DNA from: CAZXPY01 sp964643435
GTDB taxonomy: Bacteria > Patescibacteriota > Microgenomatia > Woykebacterales > RBG-16-39-9b
Direction: 5' to 3'
Length of the DNA stretch: 64,000 bases
Assembly (NCBI GenBank): GCA_964643435.1
Contig: CAZXPY010000004.1
Span: forward strand, 1-64,000
A program made the position numbers and the translations under genes. The notes beneath the pieces are model-generated. The model was not told where the DNA came from. It did no database searches and saw only the letters and a program-made list of their open reading frames with translations. Of the stretch, positions 34,914 to 44,552 are shown piece by piece. The stretch's first letter is position 1, and each line of letters begins with the position of its first letter.

Positions 34914-34925
34914 AGAATTTTCTAA

Positions 34926-34959
34926 AAGAGGCGCTCTAAACCAACTGAGCTAACCGTCC
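34926..34959 (-). pseudogene. 5' half of a broken tRNA (Val-type)
   Basis: GGACGGT-TA-GCTC...GAGCGCCTCTT on the minus strand. It is the same 5' part as tRNA-Val(GAC) at 62965 and stops at the anticodon stem. Confidence 0.7.
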
Positions 34960-34968
34960 AAAAAAATA

Positions 34969-35054
34969 TGGTGCCCTCGGTCGGACTCGAACCGACACGC
35001 TGTTGCCAGCATAGCTCCTCAAGCTATCGTGTATGCCAATTCCACCACGAGGGC
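34969..35054 (-). tRNA. tRNA-Leu (GAG)
   Basis: Class II tRNA with long variable arm. Acceptor GCCCTCG/CGAGGGC, loop TTGAGGA, T-loop TTCGAGT, CCA encoded. It ends at a 100-N gap. Confidence 0.92.
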
Positions 35055-35154
35055 NNNNNNNNNNNNNNNNNNNNNNNNNNNNNNNNNNNNNNNNNNNNNN
35101 NNNNNNNNNNNNNNNNNNNNNNNNNNNNNNNNNNNNNNNNNNNNNNNNNNNNNN

Positions 35155-35209
35155 CTGTTGCCAGCATAGCTCCTCAAGCTATCGTGTATGCCAATTCCAC
35201 CACGAGGGC
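35155..35209 (-). pseudogene. Repeated part of tRNA-Leu (GAG) beyond the gap
   Basis: Fifty-five bases identical to the 5' part of the tRNA at 34969-35054, on the other side of the N run. Most simply this is the same gene at two contig ends, a scaffolding overlap rather than a second gene. Confidence 0.7.
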
Positions 35210-35210
35210 C

Positions 35211-35296
35211 TGGTGGGCGAGAGAGGATTTGAACCTCCAAGATCTTTCGATCACTAGCTCCTGAAGCTAGCGCGTCTGCCATTCCGCCACTCGCCC
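35211..35296 (-). tRNA. tRNA-Leu (CAG)
   Basis: Acceptor GGGCGAG/CTCGCCC, stem-loop CTAGC-TTCAGGA-GCTAG, long variable arm, CCA encoded. Confidence 0.93.
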
Positions 35297-35419
35297 AAGA
35301 ACAAATTTAAAATTTAAAATGCAAAATTCAAAACTTCAGGGTAAAGGCAGGAAATTATAGATCTATTTTAACAAAAAAACTAGATTTATTCAATCAAATT
35401 TAGTATAATTTTGAATTAT

Positions 35420-35493
35420 TGCGGGGTCGTCTAACGGTAGGACGGCGGTCTTTGGAACCGTCTATCGGGGTTCGAATCCCTGCCCCGCAGCCA
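35420..35493 (+). tRNA. tRNA-Gln (UUG)
   Basis: U1-A72 acceptor TGCGGGG/CCCCGCA, discriminator G, stem-loop GCGGT-CTTTGGA-ACCGT, CCA encoded. A TATAAT lies at 35404-35409. Confidence 0.93.
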
Positions 35494-35495
35494 GT

Positions 35496-37060
<1,565 letters not shown>

Positions 37061-37250
37061 TTCAATCCTCCTTTAGTGTCGTCTCTAACAGCTTAATAAT
37101 CAAGATAGCTCACCAGACTTTATTGGAACTCCAAATATAATAGTTAATCCCATAAAAAGAATAGTTACTCCTTACGAGATAGAAACTCTTTGTAACTATA
37201 TAGATACCAGTTACTATTATAGTTACAATTGTTACTATGCTTTAATCAGG

Positions 37251-37622
37251 TTAATTATCTTTATCAATCTCATTGCCAAATATAATGTCATTGCCAAGCT
37301 CACCTGATATCTCACAATAGATTTTGACTGTATAGTTACAAAGTTTCTTGTAAAGTTCGAGGTTATCAATAAAAAACGCCTTATTAAAGCCTCCCTTTGT
37401 TTTGTATGCTGGTGGGTCATAACTCAGTAACTGTCTGTCATTTTTACCGAATGATTTCAACTTTATAGTTCCCCCATACACTTTCCAATCTCCCTGATTG
37501 GTTCTGAATATCCATGTAACAAAACCCTTGATATTGTCATCTCGTATGACTGATTTTATCTTAACTGAAAAGTCGCTTATTTGAATATCAAGTTTCATAT
37601 TCATCTCTATAATTGTTTTCAC
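37251..37622 (-). CDS. Hypothetical protein of the integrated element
   Basis: 123 aa, soluble and rich in beta strands (KLDIQISDFSVKIKSVIRDD..GFVTWIFRTNQGDWKVYGGTIKLKSFG). The first GTG overlaps the stop of the upstream frameshifted gene; ATG codons 7 and 9 are alternatives. It may be a small DNA-related phage protein, but I do not recognise it. Confidence 0.5.
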   Translation of the reverse strand: MKTIIEMNMKLDIQISDFSVKIKSVIRDDNIKGFVTWIFRTNQGDWKVYGGTIKLKSFGKNDRQLLSYDPPAYKTKGGFNKAFFIDNLELYKKLCNYTVKIYCEISGELGNDIIFGNEIDKDN

Positions 37623-37821
37623 TTCCTAGCAAAAATCATCTCTTTCAGACTTCTTATTGCCTCGGCATAACTCTTTGCATCAACGGAGCTATCTTTCGCC
37701 CAAAAGGTCTGTGCAAGTTTTTCGCAAGCCCCTTTATCTCCAACCTGATAAGTCGTTGCCCATTCGCATAAAGAAATGATGCCTCATAAAGGTCTCTCGT
37801 TTTGTAGAGGTTGTTTGCCAC
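37619..37821 (-). pseudogene. Frameshifted small gene (DUF5659-like)
   Basis: It starts from a GTG with a perfect SD (AAGGAGGT) and reads MANNLYKTRDLYEASFLYANG..RLIRLEIKG. To obtain the matching C-terminus (ACEKLAQTFWAKDSS..AKSYAEAIRSLKEMIF) the frame must slip by one base at an AAAGGGG run. Both parts together resemble, from memory, the short DUF5659 proteins of Patescibacteria. It could be a true frameshift, a sequencing error or programmed slippage. Confidence 0.45.
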
Positions 37822-37981
37822 TCTGGTCTACCTCCTTTTTCATCTTTAAAAGAACATGGCCAAATCCACGCAGATTGAAAAAAATTTCAAAAACTTCCTT
37901 ATCACTTAAAGGGTGATTTGTAGGAGTTTCAAAGCGGTCTCTGATTTGCTGTTGGAGCTGTTGAGGAATCTCAATGTTCAT
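37784..37981 (-). CDS. Hypothetical small protein
   Basis: 65 aa starting MNIEIPQQLQQQIRDRF with an SD (AAGGA) 7 nt before the ATG. It is helical and charged, and its 3' end overlaps the frameshifted gene. Unknown function. Confidence 0.5.
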   Translation of the reverse strand: MNIEIPQQLQQQIRDRFETPTNHPLSDKEVFEIFFNLRGFGHVLLKMKKEVDQSGKQPLQNERPL

Positions 37982-38021
37982 ATAAATATCCTTGCCCGAC
38001 TTAATCTGAGACCAGAGTAAC

Positions 38022-38045
38022 AAAAAAGACAGCCTAAAGCTGTCT
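38022..38045 (-). terminator. Rho-independent terminator
   Basis: AGACAGC pairs with GCTGTCT, followed by T6 on the minus strand, downstream of the 254-aa gene. Confidence 0.8.
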
Positions 38046-38079
38046 CACATTTTGAGTAAGATTGCGTTACAAATTACTT

Positions 38080-38844
38080 TTAGATTGTTAGAGCCTTTTT
38101 GAAAATATGGTAGGCGTTTTTAACAGAGCCTTCATTGATTCTAGCATCTTCGGTATCTAACTCAGGGAATTCTCCTGAGAGTAAATCTGCAATCTCTGCA
38201 AACCTTTTTCCCTCCTCGTCTCTCAATTCAACTATTCTTTGATAATACAGCAGCTTCTCTGGTTTGGGGACTCTCTCTAATAGCCCCCTATTTCCCTTTT
38301 TGACTAATTGTTCTATCTCTGACCAGTGGTCATCAACCCAGTTTTTTAGTTGGTGTTTTGATTTTAGATAGCCTAAAATTCGAATTTCAACTCGATTGCC
38401 AGCCCATACGAGGTCAATTACTCCATGTGGCAAATATACCGAATTGAAACAAATAATCTGATGCATTATTGATTTCCAACTATCGTCTAATTGGTATCGC
38501 TGTAAAATCATTTGCAGGGCTCTAGGAATTCTGGATAAAGGAAATCGCTCGCCCTTGTGTTTTGCTTCCCATAAAGCTTTTTTGTGTTCAAGCACACTTC
38601 GCTTCAGCTTTGGTATTTTTCCTTCCCTTTTCACTCCAAAATACCCCTTATCTTGCCAACCTTCCGTGGGGATACCCAATGCTTTACGGAATGTTTTTAT
38701 GACCCCATCAAATTTATCATTTTGTTGAAACGCCCAAAGCAGGAATTTCTTCTCATCATCAAGGTTTTCCCAAATATCTTTGTCAATTTTGATTGGCTCT
38801 ATATTCATCTTCATCTCTGCAGATTTTACCATCAAATAACTCAA
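38080..38844 (-). CDS. Hypothetical 254-aa protein of the integrated element
   Basis: Up to 254 aa; the true start may be an internal ATG (38814 or 38808). Soluble, basic and largely helical, with VIDLVWAGNRVEIRILGYLKSKHQLKNW in the middle and a C-terminal helix-turn-like part (KRFAEIADLLSGEFPELDTEDARINEGSVKNAYHIFKKA) that could bind DNA. No family is recognised. Confidence 0.55.
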   Translation of the reverse strand: MSYLMVKSAEMKMNIEPIKIDKDIWENLDDEKKFLLWAFQQNDKFDGVIKTFRKALGIPTEGWQDKGYFGVKREGKIPKLKRSVLEHKKALWEAKHKGERFPLSRIPRALQMILQRYQLDDSWKSIMHQIICFNSVYLPHGVIDLVWAGNRVEIRILGYLKSKHQLKNWVDDHWSEIEQLVKKGNRGLLERVPKPEKLLYYQRIVELRDEEGKRFAEIADLLSGEFPELDTEDARINEGSVKNAYHIFKKALTI

Positions 38845-39212
38845 AAATGTATGAAAATTAGTGCAATAATCCAGATACTTTAGTGTAAGGATTTTGGGAT
38901 GAGGATAATACTGAACAGACTACACACACTTGCAACTTCCTCTGGACAGGGGTGGGGTATCCTTAGGTTCACACACTCACAAAAGTTCCCTATAAAGCAC
39001 TTCTGGAAGCTAGAGAGTATCTTGCTGAGGGATTTGGAACAGAAACCTTGCAGACACTACCAACACACCCACATATCAATACAGACACTCACCATTGCCC
39101 CCTAAACTTAAGTTTTTTGCTCAGTCGGTGAAAGGAAGCTTATATCTCCAAAATGAAGCAGAATACGGCATAATCAACCTGAGTACGACTTATTATTAGT
39201 TTGATGACCATT
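38845..39212. other. Gap without a clear gene
   Basis: About 370 nt between a minus-strand gene start and a minus-strand gene end. Short open stretches exist on the plus strand, but without SD, promoter or family similarity. I see no repeat or RNA here. Confidence 0.5.
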
Positions 39213-40016
39213 TTAAAGACCACACTGCTTTTGATAAAAAGGGTTTGCAACAACATATTCTTTTATAGCCCGCCTCAGTTGTTCTTCCCGTGCAAAATCT
39301 TTTGACAACCCTTCCTCTTTGGTAATTTTAACAATATTGTTCATCATCAATCTTAAAATCGTAATTGTCGGGTTGTCTCTGAAACCTAAGCCGTCTGTAA
39401 TCAGCCGACTGACAAGGTATTTCCTATCTTCTTCTGAAATAACCAACAAGAAAAGATATTGGGCGAGATACGAACTAACCTCACTATCGACACAGGATTT
39501 ATACGGCGATTGTGGAAAATAAGCGTTGGCAGCGTGAGTCATTTCGTGGAGAAGAAGCAAAGCAGCTGGCAGCATATCTCTCGGGTTGTATTCGGGAGAC
39601 ACATAAATAGTACCATTTAAAAAATAAAAGATGCCTTCCGCTCCCCGTAAAACAACCCCTTCCTTGTCATAGATGATATTGATACAATTCACATTGTAAT
39701 CAACGATGAGCCAGGTTTCCGCTTTGATAACATCAAGATGGTTCTTGGATTCATAACCTTCAAGTTTAGTTTTCACTAAAATGTAGGCGAGAACTGGGGC
39801 AAAATCAGGTTCAATATAGTTGGGTTGATTTGGACAGGCTATAACTTCGTTTGTGAACAAGGGTTGATACCCACCATTTTTCTTGCTTACCCCTTCAGTT
39901 TCTTGCTGTTGTGGGTTAAGTTGCTGCTGTTCTGGCGTTTGAACAAGCAGAAAATAAACTAAAGCAAGGGCGATTATCGCTATTGGACCAACTATTATCG
40001 CGTCCTTCACCTTCAT
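39213..40016 (-). CDS. Membrane-anchored zinc-metalloprotease-like protein
   Basis: 267 aa. It has an N-terminal membrane helix (IIVGPIAIIALALVYFLLV), a Gln/Pro linker and a soluble domain with the zincin motif HEMTH in ALLLLHEMTHAAN and downstream acidic residues. It may act on proteins outside the membrane. I chose the ATG at 40016, one base after the preceding stop (TAA-C-ATG). The metal-site call rests on HExxH only. Confidence 0.6.
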   Translation of the reverse strand: MKVKDAIIVGPIAIIALALVYFLLVQTPEQQQLNPQQQETEGVSKKNGGYQPLFTNEVIACPNQPNYIEPDFAPVLAYILVKTKLEGYESKNHLDVIKAETWLIVDYNVNCINIIYDKEGVVLRGAEGIFYFLNGTIYVSPEYNPRDMLPAALLLLHEMTHAANAYFPQSPYKSCVDSEVSSYLAQYLFLLVISEEDRKYLVSRLITDGLGFRDNPTITILRLMMNNIVKITKEEGLSKDFAREEQLRRAIKEYVVANPFYQKQCGL

Positions 40017-40017
40017 G

Positions 40018-40317
40018 TTATGGGGAGTCCTTTGGTTTCTTCCGCCCAGCCTTGCCACTGCCGGTTAATACCATCAACAAACCACCAGCAACAATGACGA
40101 ATACTTCAACAAGTGTGTAGCTGATAAGAAGAACCGACAGCGGTAGAGTGGGGTTGCTGAATTTCTTAGTTACCCCCACATAACACTCAATCCCATAAAC
40201 CCATTGGGCGCATCTCTGCAGACTGATTAACAGCGACACAATCAGAAAAAGGGAAATGGCAACAGTAACGGTAAAAATAATTTTCTGCTTAGTGTTATCA
40301 AGGTTCATTAGCTTCAT
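40018..40317 (-). CDS. Two-span membrane protein
   Basis: 99 aa with hydrophobic segments at about 12-31 and 57-80 and a periplasmic-type loop containing two Cys (RCAQWVYGIECYVG). The basic tail ends KAGRKKPKDSP. It is coupled to the metalloprotease-like gene that follows. Function unknown. Confidence 0.5.
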   Translation of the reverse strand: MKLMNLDNTKQKIIFTVTVAISLFLIVSLLISLQRCAQWVYGIECYVGVTKKFSNPTLPLSVLLISYTLVEVFVIVAGGLLMVLTGSGKAGRKKPKDSP

Positions 40318-40438
40318 CTCAATCGCTTTTCCCTCAATCAGCTCCTATTACATTTTGCCTGTAGTATAGCAAAAAACTAACTAAATTGTTACAAACAGTT
40401 GATAGTTACCCACAGTATCACTTGGCTACACTTGAAGC

Positions 40439-40675
40439 GTGAAAGGCCAAGTAATACCCCAGCCGTATAAACACGCCCTGAAACAGTTTGGACAAAAAGT
40501 GCAAGGGTTGAGAAAAGAACAGGGTATCTCCCAAGAGAAACTCGCGGAGACAATTGGTGTCCACCGCACTTACCTGTCCTTGGTGGAAAAAGGCCAGCGA
40601 AATCCCAGCCTGCGGTTCATTTACCGGATTAGCAAAGCCTTGAAAACCCATTCCTCAAAAATCCTTCCTTTTTGA
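40439..40675 (+). CDS. XRE-family HTH regulator
   Basis: 78 aa, almost all a helix-turn-helix: LRKEQGISQEKLAETIGVHRTYLSLVEKGQRNPSLRFIYRISKAL. It starts from a GTG. It is the only plus-strand gene in this stretch and is a likely repressor of the element, acting on promoters nearby. Confidence 0.85.
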   Translation: MKGQVIPQPYKHALKQFGQKVQGLRKEQGISQEKLAETIGVHRTYLSLVEKGQRNPSLRFIYRISKALKTHSSKILPF

Positions 40676-40980
40676 GCCTAGTCTTAGGTAACAGAAAAGA
40701 CGGAGTTCTTAACGCTAGGGAGAAAAAGGGGCGTGGTATATAGCATAACTTCCTTAATATATAATGGTAAAATCTACATAAACTCATAATAAATCTCAAT
40801 AAGTCTGTTGATACTTTACGCCTAACATTGTCTTGTCTTCTGACATCGATTACCTCTTACCTTTTTCACTTATCAATAATGAATTGCTGTTATGATTTCA
40901 GTCTCTAGCCTCGGACAAACTTAACTGTTTACTGGCCTTTTACTGATTGTTACTGGGTGTTTACTGACTTTTTTCATAAA
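40676..40980. other. AT-rich intergenic region with iteron-like repeats
   Basis: About 300 nt without a gene. Near its right end lie four TTACTG repeats at 40929, 40940, 40950 and 40961 (steps 11, 10, 11 nt, about one helical turn), with a degenerate fifth (TTAACTG, 40921). The rest is AT-rich with no clear hairpin. Confidence 0.55.
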
Positions 40981-41595
40981 TCAAACTTTTAGCTTCTGGC
41001 CAGTCTTGATTGCCTCTTGGTATTTCCGGATTGCCTCTTTGCTGCTCAACTTCAAGTTTTCTTCTAGTTCTCTTCGTTCTTTGGAGTCAATCCTGACTAA
41101 ATCAGGCACTTCTACAACATTGCTCTCAAGCGAACCATCAGTCAGGAAATCCTCGGTGGTTTTACCCAACCTTCGGCCTTTGCTAGTGTGAACATCTAAG
41201 GCGAATTGTGGAATTTCCAGCTTCCAACCCTTGACCCTTTTCTCAAAATGTTCCATGACCACATAATCAAGCAGCCTGTTCTTGGGAGACCTACACAAGT
41301 AGAGGACTGCCATTGCGATAAAAAGTCTGCCGGCACCCTTGTCATTGAGTAATCCATTGAAATAAGCCTCTTTGAGGCTGCCAACGACTACAACGGCATT
41401 AAAATTGGCAAGGCCAATATCCTCAACTGCCATTATTAAAAGCCTTTTCCATAGGTAACGGGGGTTGTCCTCAAGTTCGAAAGCCCAATACAAGGCCTCC
41501 TCCTCATAGTCCCGCCTGATGGTTTTAATTAGGCTTGAAACTACCTCAAAAAAGCTATGGCCGTTTTTAGTTTTTTTAATCATTTTCACCTCCAA
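40981..41595 (-). CDS. RarA/MgsA C-terminal-domain-like protein
   Basis: 204 aa. The central part (ISSLIKTIRRDYEEEALYWAFELEDNPRYLWKRLLIMAVEDIGLAN region) matches the C-terminal tetramerisation domain of the replication-fork AAA+ ATPase RarA/MgsA, but the ATPase domain is absent. Isolated versions occur in phages and mobile elements. It is last in a minus-strand recombination operon. A possible role is to modulate host RarA or the fork (inference). Confidence 0.65.
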   Translation of the reverse strand: MEVKMIKKTKNGHSFFEVVSSLIKTIRRDYEEEALYWAFELEDNPRYLWKRLLIMAVEDIGLANFNAVVVVGSLKEAYFNGLLNDKGAGRLFIAMAVLYLCRSPKNRLLDYVVMEHFEKRVKGWKLEIPQFALDVHTSKGRRLGKTTEDFLTDGSLESNVVEVPDLVRIDSKERRELEENLKLSSKEAIRKYQEAIKTGQKLKV

Positions 41596-41616
41596 TCTAC
41601 TGCAAAGTCTGCAACC

Positions 41617-42261
41617 CTAGAATCGATTGCCGGGACAGATTGTATACAAATGCCATCTTGAACTTTTAGGTTCAAAGACATCGTTTCTTATAAGTTCAAC
41701 CTTTTCCTTAACCCACTCAAACAGGTAAATGTAATCGTTCAAGGTGGGGTAGGTTTCCAAGAACTGCAGCTTCGGGGTCTTGTTCTTGACGAAGACATTA
41801 AACCTGATGCCCTTGGGGTCGTTGCCGAATTTCTGTCTGTAGCCCCAAGCGTAAGAGGTTGTCTGCAAGTTATCGTCAACTTCTTTTTGGTTCCAACATC
41901 TAGCGGAGGTTTTGTGCTCAAATATCCAGCCCTCTGCCACCCGGTCAATATGGCCCGATAAGGTAAAACCAAAGCCGTTGCCGGTTTTAGGGTGCGATAG
42001 GGGAAACTCAAAGTAATACTCAACTTCGCAGGGTGTCCTCCAATCGTAATGCTGGATATACAATTCAAGATATTGTCTGATAGTCTCTTCCTTTGGGATA
42101 ATTCCTTTAAGGTGATACATTTCAATCGCTTTGTGGACTTCGCTTCCTAACTTAAAAGCCTTTGGCTCTTTATAAGGGACTCTAAGCTGGTTTAGGAAAA
42201 AACACCAAGGACAGTTATCATATCGAGTTAAGTTGGTTATGGAACTTTTAAGCAGCTCCAT
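41617..42261 (-). CDS. RecB-like PD-(D/E)XK nuclease
   Basis: 214 aa. It has an N-terminal CPWC pair, GSEVHKAIEMYH, and the nuclease core with Asp in SGHIDRVAEGW, the E-x-K pair in IFEHKTS and the downstream QTTSYAWGY motif. It belongs to the RecB/Cas4-type PDDEXK_1 superfamily. The expected C-terminal Cys pair of iron-sulphur members is reduced to one Cys (ICPGNRF). No cas genes or CRISPR array accompany it, so it is probably a phage-type exonuclease. The ATG overlaps the upstream gene by 14 nt. Confidence 0.8.
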   Translation of the reverse strand: MELLKSSITNLTRYDNCPWCFFLNQLRVPYKEPKAFKLGSEVHKAIEMYHLKGIIPKEETIRQYLELYIQHYDWRTPCEVEYYFEFPLSHPKTGNGFGFTLSGHIDRVAEGWIFEHKTSARCWNQKEVDDNLQTTSYAWGYRQKFGNDPKGIRFNVFVKNKTPKLQFLETYPTLNDYIYLFEWVKEKVELIRNDVFEPKSSRWHLYTICPGNRF

Positions 42262-43068
42262 TTCTCGCCTCCTTTACCAATGCCAACTTCTTTTGTGAAA
42301 GGGCTTGTCTTAACCTGTAAATTAGTTTGCCCTCTAATTTGCCGACTAGTTTTGAAATATCCTGTTCAACAATGATGAACTCCTCCTTAGTGCTGATTTC
42401 CTCAATCCTCGCCAGCCAATCAACAATCTGTTTTGTCTCATCTGGTTTTAACTCAAACTGGTTTTTATCAGGTCTCAAAGTTTGGATTTTACCTTTCCTC
42501 CTCGCCATTGCGATAAAGTCGGCCATAAACGAGGCGGGCATTAACTTCTGCAGGGCGTTTCTCTGAGCCTTTGCCAAAGCAATCCTTGGCACAAATGAGG
42601 GGTCAATCTGGTAAGTCGAGCCGTTTTTCCTTTTAGGGGTGTGGGGTTGTCTGACTGTCGCCCATTGGATTGCCCCTGTTTTCAAGTCTTTGCAAGCAAG
42701 GGTTACATCAATATATTTTTGCCCGTCAACCTCGACTTCTTTTATCTCAGGCGGGGTTTCCATGTCCGAAAGAACAGCCAACCCTCTTTTGGAAAACCAC
42801 CATCTCGCTTCTTTTGTCCCGGTCCAAGACAAACCGACTATCTCATTGCCATCAAAATCTGGGAAAATATAAATCCACNNNNNNNNNNTAGTTCACCCCC
42901 TTTGCGATAAACACCTGTCAAAAAACAAAGCGTCTCAAACGAAAAAAGTGATTTTCTTAACTGCCCATACACCTCGAGTCCATTCTCCAATTCTTGAGCC
43001 AATTGCGTTAAAGTTTTGGGTTGGTTTTGCTTAGGGTTTTGAAGGGTTTTCAAGATGTTCGCCTCCAC
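42248..43068 (-). CDS. Possible recombination/annealing protein, interrupted by Ns
   Basis: The N-terminal part (ANILKTLQNPKQNQPKTLT...) and the C-terminal part belong to one gene. Reading past the N run (42879-42888) gives IYIFPDFDGNEIVGLSWTGTKEARWW in the downstream frame. The stretch ALAKAQRNALQKLMP resembles a motif common in phage single-strand annealing proteins. It sits next to an exonuclease-like gene, as in phage recombination pairs. The frame break is due to the gap, not to mutation. Function is inferred. Confidence 0.5.
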
Positions 43069-43185
43069 TCTATAGGTTTAATTTAATTCTTACACAGGCC
43101 ATATCTGTTGTCAAGCAAAATGTACTCAGATAATACAATTTTTGTTGTTGGGGTAATCCTATTTTAGTAAGGGTTTGATGAATTC

Positions 43186-43593
43186 TTAGTTAGTCAATTT
43201 AGAAGTTTTTGGAGAACTATAAGACTTCTTTATTCTTTGCAGTATCTCGCTAAAGTTATCGAGTATCTCCTCCCTTGGCAAGTCTTTAACTGCCTCCCAA
43301 ACCATATCTTCTAGTAGGGGGTTTTTGTTGTTTGTGAAGAAGCTGGTAAACAAATCTTCATTCCTAGCCCGCCTGACCTTAACCTCCCGTGCAGGGAATT
43401 CCTCCCGGCGGATATATTCCTTTTTTAACTTCCAGCCGTCAACGCCAAACTCCCGATAAAGAAGATAATAATAGGGACCGTGGAGTCGGTTAAAGCGATA
43501 GCACCTGCAATTCGTCTTGCTACACTTCACCATTGCAGGAATTATATAACCCACATCTTTTGGGAAGTTAATTCTTGACGGATACATCATCAT
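43186..43593 (-). CDS. DUF6788-like protein
   Basis: 135 aa. The N-terminal module CSKTNCRCYRFNRLHGPYYYLLYRE has the Cys pattern and HGPYYYL core of a small domain common on mobile elements, possibly metal- and DNA-binding. A helical C-terminal half follows. It is divergent from the gene at 43663. Confidence 0.6.
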   Translation of the reverse strand: MMMYPSRINFPKDVGYIIPAMVKCSKTNCRCYRFNRLHGPYYYLLYREFGVDGWKLKKEYIRREEFPAREVKVRRARNEDLFTSFFTNNKNPLLEDMVWEAVKDLPREEILDNFSEILQRIKKSYSSPKTSKLTN

Positions 43594-43662
43594 TTTTGCA
43601 AACCAAATACCACACCTGAAAACTTTAAATAAACCCTTTAAATCCTTATAATTATACCGTAA

Positions 43663-44100
43663 ATGACTAGAGTCCTCTCAGAAAGAATCGTCAGGCAGGC
43701 GATAATAAAATGGCTTAGCCGGCAGGTTTATAACCGATACCTCAAGGCAAAAGAGACAACGGAGCATGGGGTGGGTATTAAGGTTCGCCACTACCGGTAT
43801 GCCCGCTACTACATATTGGAAGTCAAAGGAGACCCTGACCCTAAAACCCATAAATCACCGGCAGCGGCAAGAGAGGTAAACTTCAACTATGTCCTAGGAC
43901 AAATCGTTTCAAGGATGAAGTATAAAGCCAGATACAAGTATGGCATCGGCTTGCCCGAAAGTTACGCAGATAAAATTTACAGGCGATTGCCTTGGCTTGT
44001 CTGCAAAAACCTCAATCTTAATGTCCTTTTAGTTGACAGCAATGAAAGAGTTAAGAATGTTACTTGGCAGGAGTTGAAAAAAAGACAAAAGGGAAGTTAA
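43663..44100 (+). CDS. Possible PD-(D/E)XK nuclease-like protein
   Basis: 145 aa, basic. YYILEVKGDPDPK gives an E-x-K element at the end of a strand and is followed by a helix with GQIVSRM, as in restriction-endonuclease-like folds. A matching upstream Asp is not obvious. A TATAAT box (43647-43652) ends 10 nt before the ATG. Family assignment is tentative. Confidence 0.45.
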   Translation: MTRVLSERIVRQAIIKWLSRQVYNRYLKAKETTEHGVGIKVRHYRYARYYILEVKGDPDPKTHKSPAAAREVNFNYVLGQIVSRMKYKARYKYGIGLPESYADKIYRRLPWLVCKNLNLNVLLVDSNERVKNVTWQELKKRQKGS

Positions 44101-44157
44101 GTGATATTAACCAAAACTAAATTACCCCACTAATCATCCTAATTAAGTAAAAAATCA

Positions 44158-44186
44158 TTGAGAAGGCTATCAAATTAGGCTATAAT
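44158..44186 (+). promoter_or_regulatory. Promoter of the truncated methylase
   Basis: TTGAGA (44158-44163), 17-nt spacer, TATAAT (44181-44186). The ATG lies at 44195, so the transcript would be nearly leaderless. Confidence 0.65.
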
Positions 44187-44194
44187 CTGTGTCA

Positions 44195-44473
44195 ATGCAA
44201 AATAAAGAAAGTGCCTCTGTAAAAATCCCCGATGATAATGATAAAAAAATTCAACATATTGACCATATTCTTGTGGTAAAAACTCATAGTCCAATGTATC
44301 TTATGCACAAATATTGGGCTAGAAAACCAGCTGGTGTTGTCGCTGAATATATCAAAGCATATTCTAAACCGGGACAAATCGTTTTAGACCCCTTTGTTGG
44401 AAGTGGGGTAACCGCTATTGAAGCAATAAAACTTGGCAGGAAAGGGGCTGGCATAGACCTTTTCACGCACTAA
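44195..44473 (+). pseudogene. Truncated DNA methyltransferase
   Basis: 92 aa with only the N-terminal part of an N6/N4-type DNA methylase: HSPMYLMHKYWARKPAGVV and the SAM motif DPFVGSGVTAIEA, then a stop soon after AGIDLFTH. The catalytic (D/N)PPY part is missing. It is probably a remnant left when the restriction island inserted. Confidence 0.7.
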
Positions 44474-44552
44474 CTGATATAATAATGGAGACAAATTGGA
44501 GAGAATGGAAGCATAACATGATAGCAAACTGGTTGTCAGAAGATTTAATCAA

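Noticed and set aside
35019..35282. Frames running across tRNA-Leu genes and the N gap
   Set aside because: They are made of tRNA sequence and Ns.
37619..37981. TGA read as an amino acid (genetic code 25)
   Set aside because: One in-frame TGA lies between two similar open parts, but the SD and GTG at 37821 in another frame explain the second gene, and TGA serves as a normal stop elsewhere, for example at the ATGA overlap before thrS.
38899..39105. Plus-strand frame of 68 codons
   Set aside because: No SD or promoter and an unnatural composition (many His/Thr in short repeats); not supported as a gene.
41617..42261. Cas4
   Set aside because: The RecB-like fold fits, but no CRISPR array or other cas gene is visible, and neighbours are phage recombination proteins.
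44474..44552. A 23-codon frame beginning METNWREW with a TATAAT directly upstream
   Set aside because: It overlaps the methyltransferase start and is too short to judge. It may simply be the leader of the methyltransferase transcript.
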